From NCBI RefSeq assembly GCF_024105635.1, contig NZ_WYDQ01000001.1, positions 2,046,001-2,110,000 on the forward strand: a stretch of DNA of 64,000 bases, in the 5' to 3' direction. Source of the DNA: Oceanicola sp. 502str15. Lineage in GTDB: Bacteria; Pseudomonadota; Alphaproteobacteria; Rhodobacterales; Rhodobacteraceae. A program made the position numbers and the translations under genes. The first letter of the stretch is position 1. Every line of letters begins with the position of its first letter. Below, in pieces: positions 8,650-17,009 of the stretch. The notes beneath the pieces were generated by a model that searched no databases, was not told the origin of the DNA, and saw only the letters and a list, made by a program, of their open reading frames with translations.

Positions 8650-10731
8650 TCAACCCTCGTTTCCGGTTTCAAGTTCGCCCAGCACCCGCGCCACCGGCCC
8701 GGCCCTGTGGCCATGGCCCACGGCGCGCGCCAGCGCATCGAGATCGGCCTGCAGTGCGTCGGGCTCCCGCTGTGCCGCCCAATGCAACGGCCCGCCGCGC
8801 CAGCGCGGAAAGCCGTAGCCATTGGCCAGCGCCACGTCGACGTCCGAGGCCCGCTCGGCCACGCCCTCCTCCAGCAGCAAGGCTGCCTCGTTGACGATGG
8901 CCGCCATGAGCTGGTGCTGGATCTCCTCGGCGCTGAAGTCACGGGGCGTCACCCCGGCCTTCTCCCGTTCCTCCGCGATGACCGCCGCCACCGCCGGATC
9001 GGGCTGCGCCTTGCCGCTCTCATGGTCATACCAGCCCACCCCCGTCTTGCGGCCCAGCCGCCCGGCCTCGCAGAGCCGGTCGGGGATGGTGACATAGCGC
9101 GCCTTCGCGTCGCGCGTCGCGGCCTGCCGCTTGCGCATGGCCCAGGCAATATCGAGGCCCGACATGTCGGCCACGGCAAAGGGCCCCATGGCAAAGCCGA
9201 AGCCGGTGACCGCCGCATCGACCTGCTCCGGCGCGGCACCATCCAGCACCAGCAGCTCGGCGCGGCGGCGATAGGCGGCGTAGATCCGGTTGCCGATGAA
9301 GCCCTCGGCCACCCGCGCCACCACCGGTTGCTTGCCGAGCTTGCGGGCCAGCTTGAGGCCGGAGGCCAGCACCTCGGGCGCGGTCTTACGCGCGCGCACC
9401 ACCTCCAGCAGCGGCATGATGTCTGCCGGGCTGAAGAAATGCAGACCGAGCACGCGCTCGGGGTGGTCCAGCCCTGCGGCCATCTCGTCGATGTCGAGGT
9501 AGGAGGTGTTGGTGGCGATGATGGCATCGGGCGGAAGCACGGCCTCGAGCCGGGCCAGCACGTCCTTCTTCACCTCCATCTCCTCGAACACGGCCTCGAT
9601 CACCAGATCGCAGCCCGCCAGCGCCCCGGCCTCGACCGTGCCGCCAAGCGCCGCGCTCCGGGCTTGGGCCGCATCGGCGCCGAGCCGCCCCTTCGCCACC
9701 TGCGCCTCAAACGACGCCCGAAGCGCCGCAAGCGCACGCTCGAGCGCCGCCGCGTCGCGCTCCATCAGCACCACCGGCAGGCCGGCCGCGAGGAAGGCGC
9801 GGGCAATCCCCTGCCCCATCGTGCCGCCCCCGATCACGCCTACGCGCTTCACCGCGCGGGCCGTTTTCGGGTCGACCCCGGCCACCGATCCCGCCCGGCG
9901 CTCGGCGAAGAAGAGCGCGCGAAGGGCATGGGCCTCGGGGCTGCGCCGAAGCTGCTGGAATGTCTCGCGCTCGTCCAGAAGCACCGCCCCGGCATCTTCG
10001 ACAGAGGCCCTCACCAGCCGGATCGCCTCAACCACATTGGGCCGCCCCTTGCCCCGCTTCAGGGCCGATACGGCAGCCGCCTCCAGCGCCTCGTCGCTTT
10101 CCTCGGGCGGCGTCATATCACGGCTGAGGCGCTTCGGCCGCGGCTCGGCCGCGAGGAACGCCCTGGCATCTTCCAGCAGGTCGCCCTCGGAGAGCGCGTC
10201 AACCAGACCGAGCGGCAGCGCCTCGCGCGCCGGGATACGTGCGGCGCGACAGATCAGGTCCATCGCCTTGCTGCGTCCGATCAGGCGCGGCAGCCGCTGA
10301 GTGCCCCCCGCGCCGGGGATCATGCCAAGCGACACCTCGGGCAGGCCAACCATCGTGCCCGGCGCCGCCACGCGGTAGTCGCAGCCCAGCGCCAGCTCCA
10401 GCCCGCCGCCCAGCGCCACGCCATGCAGCGCCGCCACCACCGGGAAGGGGGCAGCCTCGATCACCTTGATCACGTCGGGCAACTCGGGCCAGGCCAGCGC
10501 CTTGTTGAACTCGCGCAGGTCGGACCCGGCAATGAAACTGCGGCCCGCGCCCAGCAGTATCGCCCCTTCGGCGCCCGCTTCCGTGGCCTTCTCGATCCCG
10601 GCAACGAGCCCTTCCCGCACAGCGTGCGATCCGGCGTTCACCGGAGGATTGTCGATCTCCAGCACGGCGATCCTGCCCTCCATCCGAAAGGCGACCTTGC
10701 CTGTCGACGTGGTATCAGCTTGGGTGTTCAC
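8650..10731 (-). CDS. bifunctional enoyl-CoA hydratase / 3-hydroxyacyl-CoA dehydrogenase (FadB/FadJ-like)
   Basis: A 693-residue fusion. Residues about 10-190 are a crotonase domain with AALHGVALGGGLELAL and the catalytic Glu region GLPEVSLGMIPGAGGTQRL. From about residue 285 comes a Rossmann fold (VIGGGTMGQGIA) and 3-hydroxyacyl-CoA dehydrogenase domains with the catalytic LGLHFFSPADIMPLLEVV motif. It hydrates an enoyl-CoA and oxidizes the product. I choose the GTG at 10731 because GGAGG lies nine bases upstream. The ATG at 10773 (with GAGGTG before it) would add 14 residues, MTRAHPWLHRRTGP, which look non-native. The gene works directly before the thiolase. A dyad at 10806 precedes it. Confidence 0.9.
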   Translation of the reverse strand: MNTQADTTSTGKVAFRMEGRIAVLEIDNPPVNAGSHAVREGLVAGIEKATEAGAEGAILLGAGRSFIAGSDLREFNKALAWPELPDVIKVIEAAPFPVVAALHGVALGGGLELALGCDYRVAAPGTMVGLPEVSLGMIPGAGGTQRLPRLIGRSKAMDLICRAARIPAREALPLGLVDALSEGDLLEDARAFLAAEPRPKRLSRDMTPPEESDEALEAAAVSALKRGKGRPNVVEAIRLVRASVEDAGAVLLDERETFQQLRRSPEAHALRALFFAERRAGSVAGVDPKTARAVKRVGVIGGGTMGQGIARAFLAAGLPVVLMERDAAALERALAALRASFEAQVAKGRLGADAAQARSAALGGTVEAGALAGCDLVIEAVFEEMEVKKDVLARLEAVLPPDAIIATNTSYLDIDEMAAGLDHPERVLGLHFFSPADIMPLLEVVRARKTAPEVLASGLKLARKLGKQPVVARVAEGFIGNRIYAAYRRRAELLVLDGAAPEQVDAAVTGFGFAMGPFAVADMSGLDIAWAMRKRQAATRDAKARYVTIPDRLCEAGRLGRKTGVGWYDHESGKAQPDPAVAAVIAEEREKAGVTPRDFSAEEIQHQLMAAIVNEAALLLEEGVAERASDVDVALANGYGFPRWRGGPLHWAAQREPDALQADLDALARAVGHGHRAGPVARVLGELETGNEG

Positions 10732-10805
10732 GGGTCCGGTCCTCCGATGCAGCCACGGGTGGGCGCGAGTCATGCGCCACCTCGCCCGGGGACATAAAAC
10801 AGATT

Positions 10806-10823
10806 AAGCTATATGTATAGCTT
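10806..10823. promoter_or_regulatory. 8-bp inverted repeat before the fadB-like gene (candidate operator)
   Basis: AAGCTATA (10806-10813) and TATAGCTT (10816-10823) are perfect reverse complements with a TG spacer. The last base falls in the TAA stop of the upstream hydrolase. The stretch is AT-rich in a GC-rich neighbourhood and lies in the only gap between the hydrolase and the fadB-like gene. Its half-site AAAGCTATA on the minus strand resembles that of the tctB dyad at 16630. Confidence 0.5.
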
Positions 10824-11632
10824 TAAGTGCCGGGCAGCAGCCCCTTCACCCAGTGCAGCATATGTGCCGCCACCTCATCCGGCTTCTCGTCCGGCATCGC
10901 GTGGCTCGCCCCGTCGACGGCGATCAGCTCGACGCGCGGCGCAAATTCCCGCAGGTAGAAATCCCGGGCCTCCGGCGCGCGGAACGGGTCCTGCAAACCT
11001 ACGATGTCAAGGATCGGGGCCCTGCCGCTCGGCCACCAGCTGTCGCGCTCGGTCGCAGCGCGGGCCGCGCGCTGCGCCACCACCAGCTCGGCGTGCCAGC
11101 CCTCGAGCCAGGGGCGCGGGTCGTGGCCCTCGGCGAAGAAGCCGCGTTGCAGGGCCGCAAGCCGGTCGGCCTCGGGCATCTCGGGGTCCATCGCCACCTC
11201 GATGGCCCTCGACAGGTCGTCGGGCCACTTGCCCCCGCCCGCCGCGAGCAGGATGATCCCGTCCACCAGATCGGGCCGGTCCTGTGCCACCGTCCGGGCG
11301 ATCCAGCAGCCATAGGCATGCCCCACGATCACCGCCCCGCCCGCACCCGCCTCAGCCTCCAGCGCGGCAGCGGCATCGGCGGCGAGATCGTGAAAGGTGA
11401 TCCCCTCCAGCGGCCCCCGGCTCTCGCCCGCGCCGCGCGGCCATGGCAGCACCACACGCAGACCGCCCGCCGCCAGCGCCTCGGCCAGATGGGCAAAATC
11501 CTCCGGGCCGCGCCCGGTGGAGGCGATCAGACAAAGCGTCGGCGCATCCTCGCCCGACGGCCCCAGCACGCCATAGGCCACCTCTGCCTCCCTGTTGCGA
11601 ACGGTCTTCATCTCTCCCGGGACGGCGCTCAT
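10823..11632 (-). CDS. alpha/beta-hydrolase fold protein lacking the nucleophile serine
   Basis: A 269-residue alpha/beta hydrolase fold protein. The elbow that should read G-H-S-x-G is VIVGHAYGC, with Ala106 in the nucleophile position. The candidate acid (LQDPFRAPEA) and His (GASHAMPDE) are retained. Either it is catalytically inert, it uses water or another residue as cofactorless dioxygenases and some hydrolases do, or it acts as a binding protein. A few alpha/beta-fold proteins with GHA-x-G elbows are known to me. It lies 13 bases after the second gntR in the leftward operon. The start ATG at 11632 follows a weak AGGAGAG stretch. Confidence 0.8.
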   Translation of the reverse strand: MSAVPGEMKTVRNREAEVAYGVLGPSGEDAPTLCLIASTGRGPEDFAHLAEALAAGGLRVVLPWPRGAGESRGPLEGITFHDLAADAAAALEAEAGAGGAVIVGHAYGCWIARTVAQDRPDLVDGIILLAAGGGKWPDDLSRAIEVAMDPEMPEADRLAALQRGFFAEGHDPRPWLEGWHAELVVAQRAARAATERDSWWPSGRAPILDIVGLQDPFRAPEARDFYLREFAPRVELIAVDGASHAMPDEKPDEVAAHMLHWVKGLLPGT

Positions 11633-11645
11633 CGGCTCTCTCCTG

Positions 11646-12395
11646 TCATTTCAGCTTGAGGCGCAGCTTTGTGCTGTCGCCGCGATAGATGCCGTCGGCC
11701 ACCAGAACCCGAATGTCGTCATGGTCCACCGCCAGCCGCACCATCCGCGCCATCGGCGCGCCCTGCGGCACCGAAAGCTCGCTGGCCAGGGTCAGATCGG
11801 CGGAAAGGATGGTCAGCTCCTGCTGGGCATTGGCAATCGGCCGCCCCGGCAGGTCGGAGACGAGGCGCAGCGCGGTCAGTCGCTCGGCGCTGCCCTCCGG
11901 CAGAACCTTGTAAGCGGTCTCGTCGATGTAGACATCCGCCAGCATGAAGGGCGCACCCTCGCGCCAGTAGCGCCGCCGCAAGCGGCGGTATTCCCGCGCA
12001 GGCCGTCCCGGCCAGTCTTCCGAGGCCAGAAAATGCGGCGCCGGGCCGAGGTCGTTGGAGAGCACCTCGATGTGGCTCGAATAGCGGGCGTTCAGCAAGG
12101 CGCTCCAGTCGGTGCGAATGTCGCACCACAGGTCCTTCTTGGGCGTCTCCCGCACGAAGGTGCCCTTGGCGCGAAAGCGCTCGATCAGCCCTTCCTTCTC
12201 GAGAATGTCGAGCGCGCGGCGCACCGTCATCCCGGCGACCCCGCATTCCTCCGCCAGCTCCATCACGGTGGAAATCCGGTGCCCCACCGGCCATTCGCCG
12301 GTTTCGATCCGCCGCCGGAAGTGGCCCGCAAGCTGAAGGTAGCGCGACACGGCGCTCTTCCTCAGCGCCGTCGCGGTGGAGGTCTCCGCCGTCAT
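11646..12395 (-). CDS. GntR family regulator with UTRA effector domain (copy 2)
   Basis: A 249-residue paralogue of the regulator at 5937, with the same architecture: winged helix-turn-helix (HFRRRIETGEWPVGHRIST, ELAEECGVAGMTVRRALDIL) followed by a UTRA domain containing LVSDLPGRPIANAQQELTIL. Start and dehydrogenase stop overlap (ATGA at 12392), so it is translated within the tct operon rather than from its own promoter. It is the best candidate to bind the AAAGnCTA dyads before tctB and the fadB-like gene, because HutC-type regulators usually control the operon in which they lie. The ligand is unknown. Confidence 0.9.
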   Translation of the reverse strand: MTAETSTATALRKSAVSRYLQLAGHFRRRIETGEWPVGHRISTVMELAEECGVAGMTVRRALDILEKEGLIERFRAKGTFVRETPKKDLWCDIRTDWSALLNARYSSHIEVLSNDLGPAPHFLASEDWPGRPAREYRRLRRRYWREGAPFMLADVYIDETAYKVLPEGSAERLTALRLVSDLPGRPIANAQQELTILSADLTLASELSVPQGAPMARMVRLAVDHDDIRVLVADGIYRGDSTKLRLKLK

Positions 12396-13354
12396 CCCAT
12401 CACCCGGACGGGCGCGCCGTCGAGCCAGGCCACGATATTCTCGACCGCATCGGCATAGTAAACGCGATAGTTCTCCTCGGTCACATAGCCGATGTGGGGC
12501 GTCGGCAGCACGTTGGTCAGCCGCCGGAACGGGTGATCCTGCGGCAGCGGCTCGGTGCCGAAGACGTCGAGCACCGCACCGCCGATCCGGCCCGCCTCGA
12601 GCGCGGCGATCAGGGCCGGTTCGTCGACGATCGGGCCGCGCGATGTGTTCACCAGCAGCGCATCGGGCTTCATCAGGGCCAGCAGCTCCGGCGTCACGAA
12701 GCCACGCGTTTCGGGCACCAGCGACATCTGGATCATCACCACGTCGCTGGTTTCAAAGAGCTGCTCCAGCGGCAGCGGCATGATCCCCAGCGCCTCGGCG
12801 CGGGCGGGCAGGTCGGTACGGGTCCAGCCGGCAACCTTCATCCCGAAGGCCTGGCCGAAGCGGGCGCATTTCGCGCCGAGCTTGCCTAGGCCCAGAATGC
12901 CCAGCCGCTTGCCGTCGGCGGAGCGGCCAAGCCCCTGCTGCCACGGCCCGCCATCGCGGAAATTCTGGACCTCGGCGGGAATGTTGCGCAGCGCGGCCAG
13001 CATCCCGGCCCAGGCCAGTTCGGCGGCGGGGTTTCCGGCGCTGCGGGTGTGGGTGACCAGCACGCCATGGGCGCGGGCAGCCTCGAGGTCGATGCTGCGA
13101 TTGCGGGCGCCGGTGGTGATGAGCTGCTTCAGGTCGGGCAACCGCGCGAAGAGGCTCGCGGGAAAGGGCGTGCGCTCGCGCATGGCAACAACCACCTCCA
13201 CCCCCTGCAGGGCCGCGGCCACCTCCTCCTCACCGCCCAGGTGCGCGCCAAACCGGCGCAGCTCCACCCGCCCCTCCAGAGCGGACCAATCCGCCACGGC
13301 GAGGGCGGCGTTCTGGTAGTCGTCAAGGATGGCGCAGACAGGAAGAGAAGACAT
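12392..13354 (-). CDS. D-2-hydroxyacid dehydrogenase family protein
   Basis: A 320-residue NAD-dependent D-2-hydroxyacid dehydrogenase. The Rossmann motif is LGILGLGKLGAKCARFGQAFG; the catalytic Arg lies in LVNTSRGPIVDEPAL, the Glu in FGTEPLPQDHPF and the His in LPTPHIGYVTEENY. It interconverts 2-oxo and D-2-hydroxy acids, or oxidizes a phosphoglycerate-like substrate. Within the tct operon it would process the imported carboxylate. The gene begins 71 bases after tctC and overlaps the gntR start by four bases. Confidence 0.9.
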   Translation of the reverse strand: MSSLPVCAILDDYQNAALAVADWSALEGRVELRRFGAHLGGEEEVAAALQGVEVVVAMRERTPFPASLFARLPDLKQLITTGARNRSIDLEAARAHGVLVTHTRSAGNPAAELAWAGMLAALRNIPAEVQNFRDGGPWQQGLGRSADGKRLGILGLGKLGAKCARFGQAFGMKVAGWTRTDLPARAEALGIMPLPLEQLFETSDVVMIQMSLVPETRGFVTPELLALMKPDALLVNTSRGPIVDEPALIAALEAGRIGGAVLDVFGTEPLPQDHPFRRLTNVLPTPHIGYVTEENYRVYYADAVENIVAWLDGAPVRVMG

Positions 13355-13425
13355 GAGAACCCGTTCTTGGTCATGAAAGAGCCGGCCGCCCGCAAGCAGG
13401 CAGGCGACCGGCAGAGGGAGAACCC

Positions 13426-14376
13426 TTACTTCGAAATGCCCTGGTCTTCAGCCAGTTTCTTCCAGCTCGTCAGCTCCTGGTCGACCTCGGCGGCAAACCC
13501 CTCGGGCGTGCTCTGCTCGAGCGTCCAGTCCAGCGGCGTGACCTTGGCGATGAACTCCTCGTTGCGGAGCACCTCGTTGATGTCGGCGTTGATCTTGGCC
13601 ACGATCTCGGGATCGGTGCCACCGGGCGCAAAGACGCCAACCCACTGGTGGATCTCGGTCTCCGGGTAGCCCAGTTCGGCGGTCGAGGGCACATCGGGCA
13701 GCGCGTCGATCCGGTCGTTGCCGAGCACGGCAAGCACCTTCACCTTGCCGCTGGCAATGTTGTCGCCCGCCGAGCTGACGGAAGAGCCATAGATATCGGC
13801 CTCACCGCTCAGGATCGCGACAACGGCAGGGCCGCCGCCCTTGAAGTGCACCACGTCGAAGTTGGCGCCCGACTGTGCGATGAACTGCTCGATGGCAAAG
13901 TGGGTCGTGGTGCCAAGGCCGGCCGTGGCGGCGAACTTGGGGTTCTCCTTGCTGTCGGCAACCAGCTCCTCGAGCGTGTCGAACGGCGAGTCGCCCTGGG
14001 TGACCAGGATGTAGGACACGTAGCCCACGTTCGCGATCGGCGTCAGGTCGGTGCGCGGGTCAAACGGCAGGTCGGGCTGGATCGCCGGGGCGGTCACGAA
14101 GGCCGATGTGGTCACCAGCAGCGTCAGCCCGTCCGGGTTGGCCTGGCTCACCTGCGCAGTGCCCACCATCGAGCCACCACCGGGGCGGTTGTCGATCACC
14201 ACGGGCTGGCCCCATTTTTCTTCGAGGTAGGGGGCCATGTGGCGGGCGAGAATGTCGGTGTTGCCCGAGGGCGAATAGGGCACCACGATGGACACCGTTC
14301 CGCTCGGCCAGTCCTGTGCCGCGAGCGGGCTTGCAAGGCCCGCGGCGATTGCCAGGGCAGTCATCATCTTCTTCAT
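13426..14376 (-). CDS. tctC: tripartite tricarboxylate transporter substrate-binding protein (TctC/Bug family)
   Basis: A 316-residue periplasmic binding protein with a Sec signal peptide (MKKMMTALAIAAGLASPLAAQ). The Bug-family pattern is clear: SIVVPYSPSGNTDILARH, VVIDNRPGGGSMVGTAQVSQ and the ADIYGSSVSS segment. It captures an organic anion and delivers it to TctAB. The start is set by a strong GAGGAGGAG ribosome site before the ATG at 14376. Here the order is tctB-tctA-tctC, whereas tctC usually comes first. A hairpin separates it from tctA and may adjust expression of the binding protein relative to the permease. Confidence 0.92.
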   Translation of the reverse strand: MKKMMTALAIAAGLASPLAAQDWPSGTVSIVVPYSPSGNTDILARHMAPYLEEKWGQPVVIDNRPGGGSMVGTAQVSQANPDGLTLLVTTSAFVTAPAIQPDLPFDPRTDLTPIANVGYVSYILVTQGDSPFDTLEELVADSKENPKFAATAGLGTTTHFAIEQFIAQSGANFDVVHFKGGGPAVVAILSGEADIYGSSVSSAGDNIASGKVKVLAVLGNDRIDALPDVPSTAELGYPETEIHQWVGVFAPGGTDPEIVAKINADINEVLRNEEFIAKVTPLDWTLEQSTPEGFAAEVDQELTSWKKLAEDQGISK

Positions 14377-14450
14377 GAGGTCTCCTCCTCTGTTGTGGCG
14401 GCCCACCCCTCGTGGACAGGTCGCGCCGGTCTTGTGGGTCCGGCCGGCCC

Positions 14451-14470
14451 GCCCGCCTCCGCAGGCGGGC
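14451..14470. terminator. hairpin between tctA and tctC (attenuator or partial terminator)
   Basis: GCCCGCCT (14451-14458) pairs perfectly with AGGCGGGC (14463-14470) across a CCGC loop. It lies 14 bases past the tctA stop and 74 bases before the tctC start, with no T-run on the minus strand. It could stabilize the upstream mRNA or attenuate transcription rather than end it. Confidence 0.4.
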
Positions 14471-14483
14471 ACCGGCCCGGTCA

Positions 14484-16055
14484 TCAATTCGTGCCCTCGC
14501 GGGCCTCCTCCTCGGCCTGCCCGGGCGCACCGCGCCCGGTCTCCGGTGCCTGCGCACGGGCGCGGCGCTTGTTGCGCAGGGCCTCCGAACTCCAGACACC
14601 CCAGATCAGCACCAGCCCGGTGATGGCCATGATCACCGCGCTGATCGGGCGCTCGAAGAACACCGTGAAATCGCCCCGCGCCAAAACCATCGCCCGGCGG
14701 AAGTGCTCTTCCATCAGCGGCCCCAGCACGAAGCCCAGCAGCAGCGGAGCGCCCGGAAAGCGGAAGATCCGCATCGCGTAGCCCAGCGCACCGAAGGCGG
14801 CGACCATCCAGATGTTCAGCGGCGAGAAGCCCGAGGTATAGGCCCCGATGCAGATGAACATGAGCACCGCCGGGTAGAGCAGATGGTAGGGTATGGTCAG
14901 CATCCGCACCCAGAGCCCGATCAGCGGAATGTTCAGCAGCAGCAGGATGATGTTGCCGACCCAGAAGCTCATGATCAGCCCCCAGAACAGCTCCGGCTCG
15001 GTGCTGATCAGGTTCGGCCCCGGCGCAACACCGTGGATCATCAGCACGCCCAGCATCAGCGCCATGGTTGCGCTGCCCGGCACCCCGAGCGAAAGCGTGG
15101 GAATGAAGGCGGTCTGGTCAGCCGCGTTGTTTGCCGATTCCGGCCCCATGATCCCCTCGATGGCCCCGTTGCCGAAGCGCTCCGGGGTCTTCGAGATCCG
15201 CTTTTCCACGGCATAGGAGAGGAAGGCCGCAATCGACGGCCCGGTGCCCGGCAAGGTGCCGAAGAACGAGCCCATCGAGGCGCCCCGCAGCATCGGAAAC
15301 CACGACCGGCGCACGTCGTCCCGCGTCGGCACGATGGCCTTCAGCTTCACGCTCTCGGGGTCGATGTCCGCCGCGCTCACTCGCCGCACCGACATGATGA
15401 TCTCGGCCACCCCGAACACGCCCATGGCCAGCGCGATCAGGCTGACGCCCTCCAGCAGCCCGAGGTTGCCGAAGGCAAAGCGCACGGTCGCGGTCTGGGT
15501 GTCCATCCCGACAAGCCCGATGACGATGCCGATGGTGACCGAGGCCAACCCCTTGATCGCGGAGCCCTCCGAGATGGTCGAAGAGGCCACCAGCCCCATC
15601 AGCATCAGGGCGAAGTATTCGGCCGAGCCGAACCGCAGCGCATAATCCGCGATGATCGGCGTGAAGAGCGTCAGCAGGATGATCCCGAAGGATGCCCCGA
15701 AAAAGCTCGCCACGGTCGTCATGAACAGGGCAATGCCTCCGCGGCCCTGTTTGGCCATGGGGTAGCCGTCAAGGCAGGTCACCGCATTGGCGGGCGTGCC
15801 GGGCAGGTTGAGCAGGATCGAGGCGGTGGAGCCGCCATAGGTCGTGCCATACCAGATGCCCGCCAGCATGATCAGCGCCGTGGTGGGTTCGAGGTGGAAG
15901 GTCAGCGGAAACAGCATCGAGATCGCCGCCAGAACGCCGAGCCCGGGGATCACCCCGACAAGCGTGCCCAGCAGGGCGCCGAGAAAGCAGTAGAACAGGT
16001 TCTGCAGCGTGAAGGCGACGCCGAGACCAAGCGCAAGGTTGCTGAAGAAATCCAT
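14484..16055 (-). CDS. tctA: tripartite tricarboxylate transporter large permease TctA
   Basis: A 523-residue membrane protein with about a dozen hydrophobic segments. The family signature GTLVGVIPGLGVLAAISMLF appears near the N-terminus and its internal repeat GTLPGTGPSIAAFLSY in the second half; IWYGTTYGGSTASILLNLPG is equally typical. It forms the transport channel with TctB. The ATG at 16055 overlaps the tctB stop (TGATG). The C-terminal tail is a charged cytoplasmic extension rich in Arg and Glu, and the gene ends in tandem TGA codons. Confidence 0.93.
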   Translation of the reverse strand: MDFFSNLALGLGVAFTLQNLFYCFLGALLGTLVGVIPGLGVLAAISMLFPLTFHLEPTTALIMLAGIWYGTTYGGSTASILLNLPGTPANAVTCLDGYPMAKQGRGGIALFMTTVASFFGASFGIILLTLFTPIIADYALRFGSAEYFALMLMGLVASSTISEGSAIKGLASVTIGIVIGLVGMDTQTATVRFAFGNLGLLEGVSLIALAMGVFGVAEIIMSVRRVSAADIDPESVKLKAIVPTRDDVRRSWFPMLRGASMGSFFGTLPGTGPSIAAFLSYAVEKRISKTPERFGNGAIEGIMGPESANNAADQTAFIPTLSLGVPGSATMALMLGVLMIHGVAPGPNLISTEPELFWGLIMSFWVGNIILLLLNIPLIGLWVRMLTIPYHLLYPAVLMFICIGAYTSGFSPLNIWMVAAFGALGYAMRIFRFPGAPLLLGFVLGPLMEEHFRRAMVLARGDFTVFFERPISAVIMAITGLVLIWGVWSSEALRNKRRARAQAPETGRGAPGQAEEEAREGTN

Positions 16056-16504
16056 CAGAAGGGCCACCGCAGGAGGGGGATCTGCAATCCGAGCAGGAAC
16101 ACGAAGACGAAGGGCGCAAACAGGCTGAGCCCGATGCAGCTGATGACAAGGCTGACCGGGCGGATCCTCAGATCGGCCAGCGAAGAGATCACCAGGATCG
16201 CGACGATGGCAGGGATCAGCCCGAAGGGCACGATGATCGCGGCGAAGGCGGCAATGCCGCCCAGAATGAACAGCGGCGAAAAGATCCGCACATCGGGCCG
16301 CGGCCCGGGGCGTCGCAGCGCCTGAAGCGCCAGCAGCAGCCCGAGCACCACCAGCACCACGCCAAGGCCCGCCGGAAACATCCCGGGGCCCATCCGGCTC
16401 GGCGTGCCCATCGGATAGAACGTGACCGATGTGTAGGTCACGGCAACACCGAAGAGGACAAGAAGCGCCCCACCCACGATGTCCACGTAGTCGATCCGGT
16501 ACAT
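16055..16504 (-). CDS. tctB: tripartite tricarboxylate transporter small permease TctB
   Basis: A 149-residue hydrophobic protein with about four membrane segments (for example GGALLVLFGVAVTYTSVTF and an IVPFGLIPAIVAILVISSL stretch). The motif YPMGTPSRMGPGMFPAGLG is diagnostic of TctB. It is the small membrane subunit of the TTT transporter and the first gene of the leftward operon. A TTGACA -35-like box and a dyad lie about 130-155 bases upstream. Confidence 0.9.
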   Translation of the reverse strand: MYRIDYVDIVGGALLVLFGVAVTYTSVTFYPMGTPSRMGPGMFPAGLGVVLVVLGLLLALQALRRPGPRPDVRIFSPLFILGGIAAFAAIIVPFGLIPAIVAILVISSLADLRIRPVSLVISCIGLSLFAPFVFVFLLGLQIPLLRWPF

Positions 16505-17009
16505 GCAACTCCCTCCCGTTTGCGGCGGCTCCCCAGGTCATCGACCTGCCCCCGACCGCTCTCGGCTTGCCTGCGCCACCCTGCCCCGGAGGTCTCCGGC
16601 ATCACGGCAGCCCAGTTCGGCCTTCCCTTACAAAAGTCTATGATGTAGCTTTTTGTCAATTGAAAGTTTTTCATCCCGTTGAACCAAGATAAAAAGGGGT
16701 TTCAAAAGCTGTCTGCTGTCCTGCCTCCCATGACGAACCGGATCGCGGCGCAACGTGATCTCCCCGGCGCGCCCGTCTTTCGGCCCGCCATCGCATCCCG
16801 CCGAAGCCGATTCGAAGGCCGCCGTCGCCGCCCCGCCCCGCGCCTCGTCGTTGGCCCTGTTACTAGCCTGAACCGGGCACCGGGAAGGATGCGGCCGTTC
16901 TCACCCAAGCCTAACCTCTGGTTAAAGCTCGGCAGCATTTCCGCACTATGCCCGCCCTCCCCCGGCTGGCACATCAGGGCCAGCCGATACCGCGCCGGAG
17001 GACATGCCG
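16505..17009. other. intergenic region between tctB and nitronate monooxygenase
   Basis: About 500 bases separate these divergent genes. The left third holds the tct promoter and dyad. The rest holds no reading frame I believe in; open frames of roughly 100 codons on either strand lack ribosome sites and read as Arg/Pro-rich low-complexity peptides. A short TAACC-TCT-GGTTA palindrome lies at 16912-16924, and a GGAGG for the rightward gene at 16997-17001. Confidence 0.6.
16630..16656. promoter_or_regulatory. promoter/operator region of the tct operon: dyad next to a -35 box
   Basis: ACAAAAGTCTA (16630-16640) and TAGCTTTTTGT (16646-16656) form an 11-bp inverted repeat with two mismatches and a TGATG spacer. 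On the minus strand a perfect TTGACA (16659-16654) overlaps its edge, and any -10 box 17-18 bases on would fall in the other arm. A bound repressor would therefore block the promoter. Half-sites match those at 10806 and 6752. Confidence 0.55.

Noticed and set aside
7579..10797. A plus-strand open frame of more than 1000 codons opposite the thiolase and fadB-like genes
   Set aside because: It is antisense to two genes with full catalytic motifs; its product is a His/Arg/Gly-rich low-complexity string, the usual shadow in GC-rich DNA.
16912..16924. TAACC-TCT-GGTTA palindrome before the nitronate monooxygenase
   Set aside because: Too short and isolated to call an operator.
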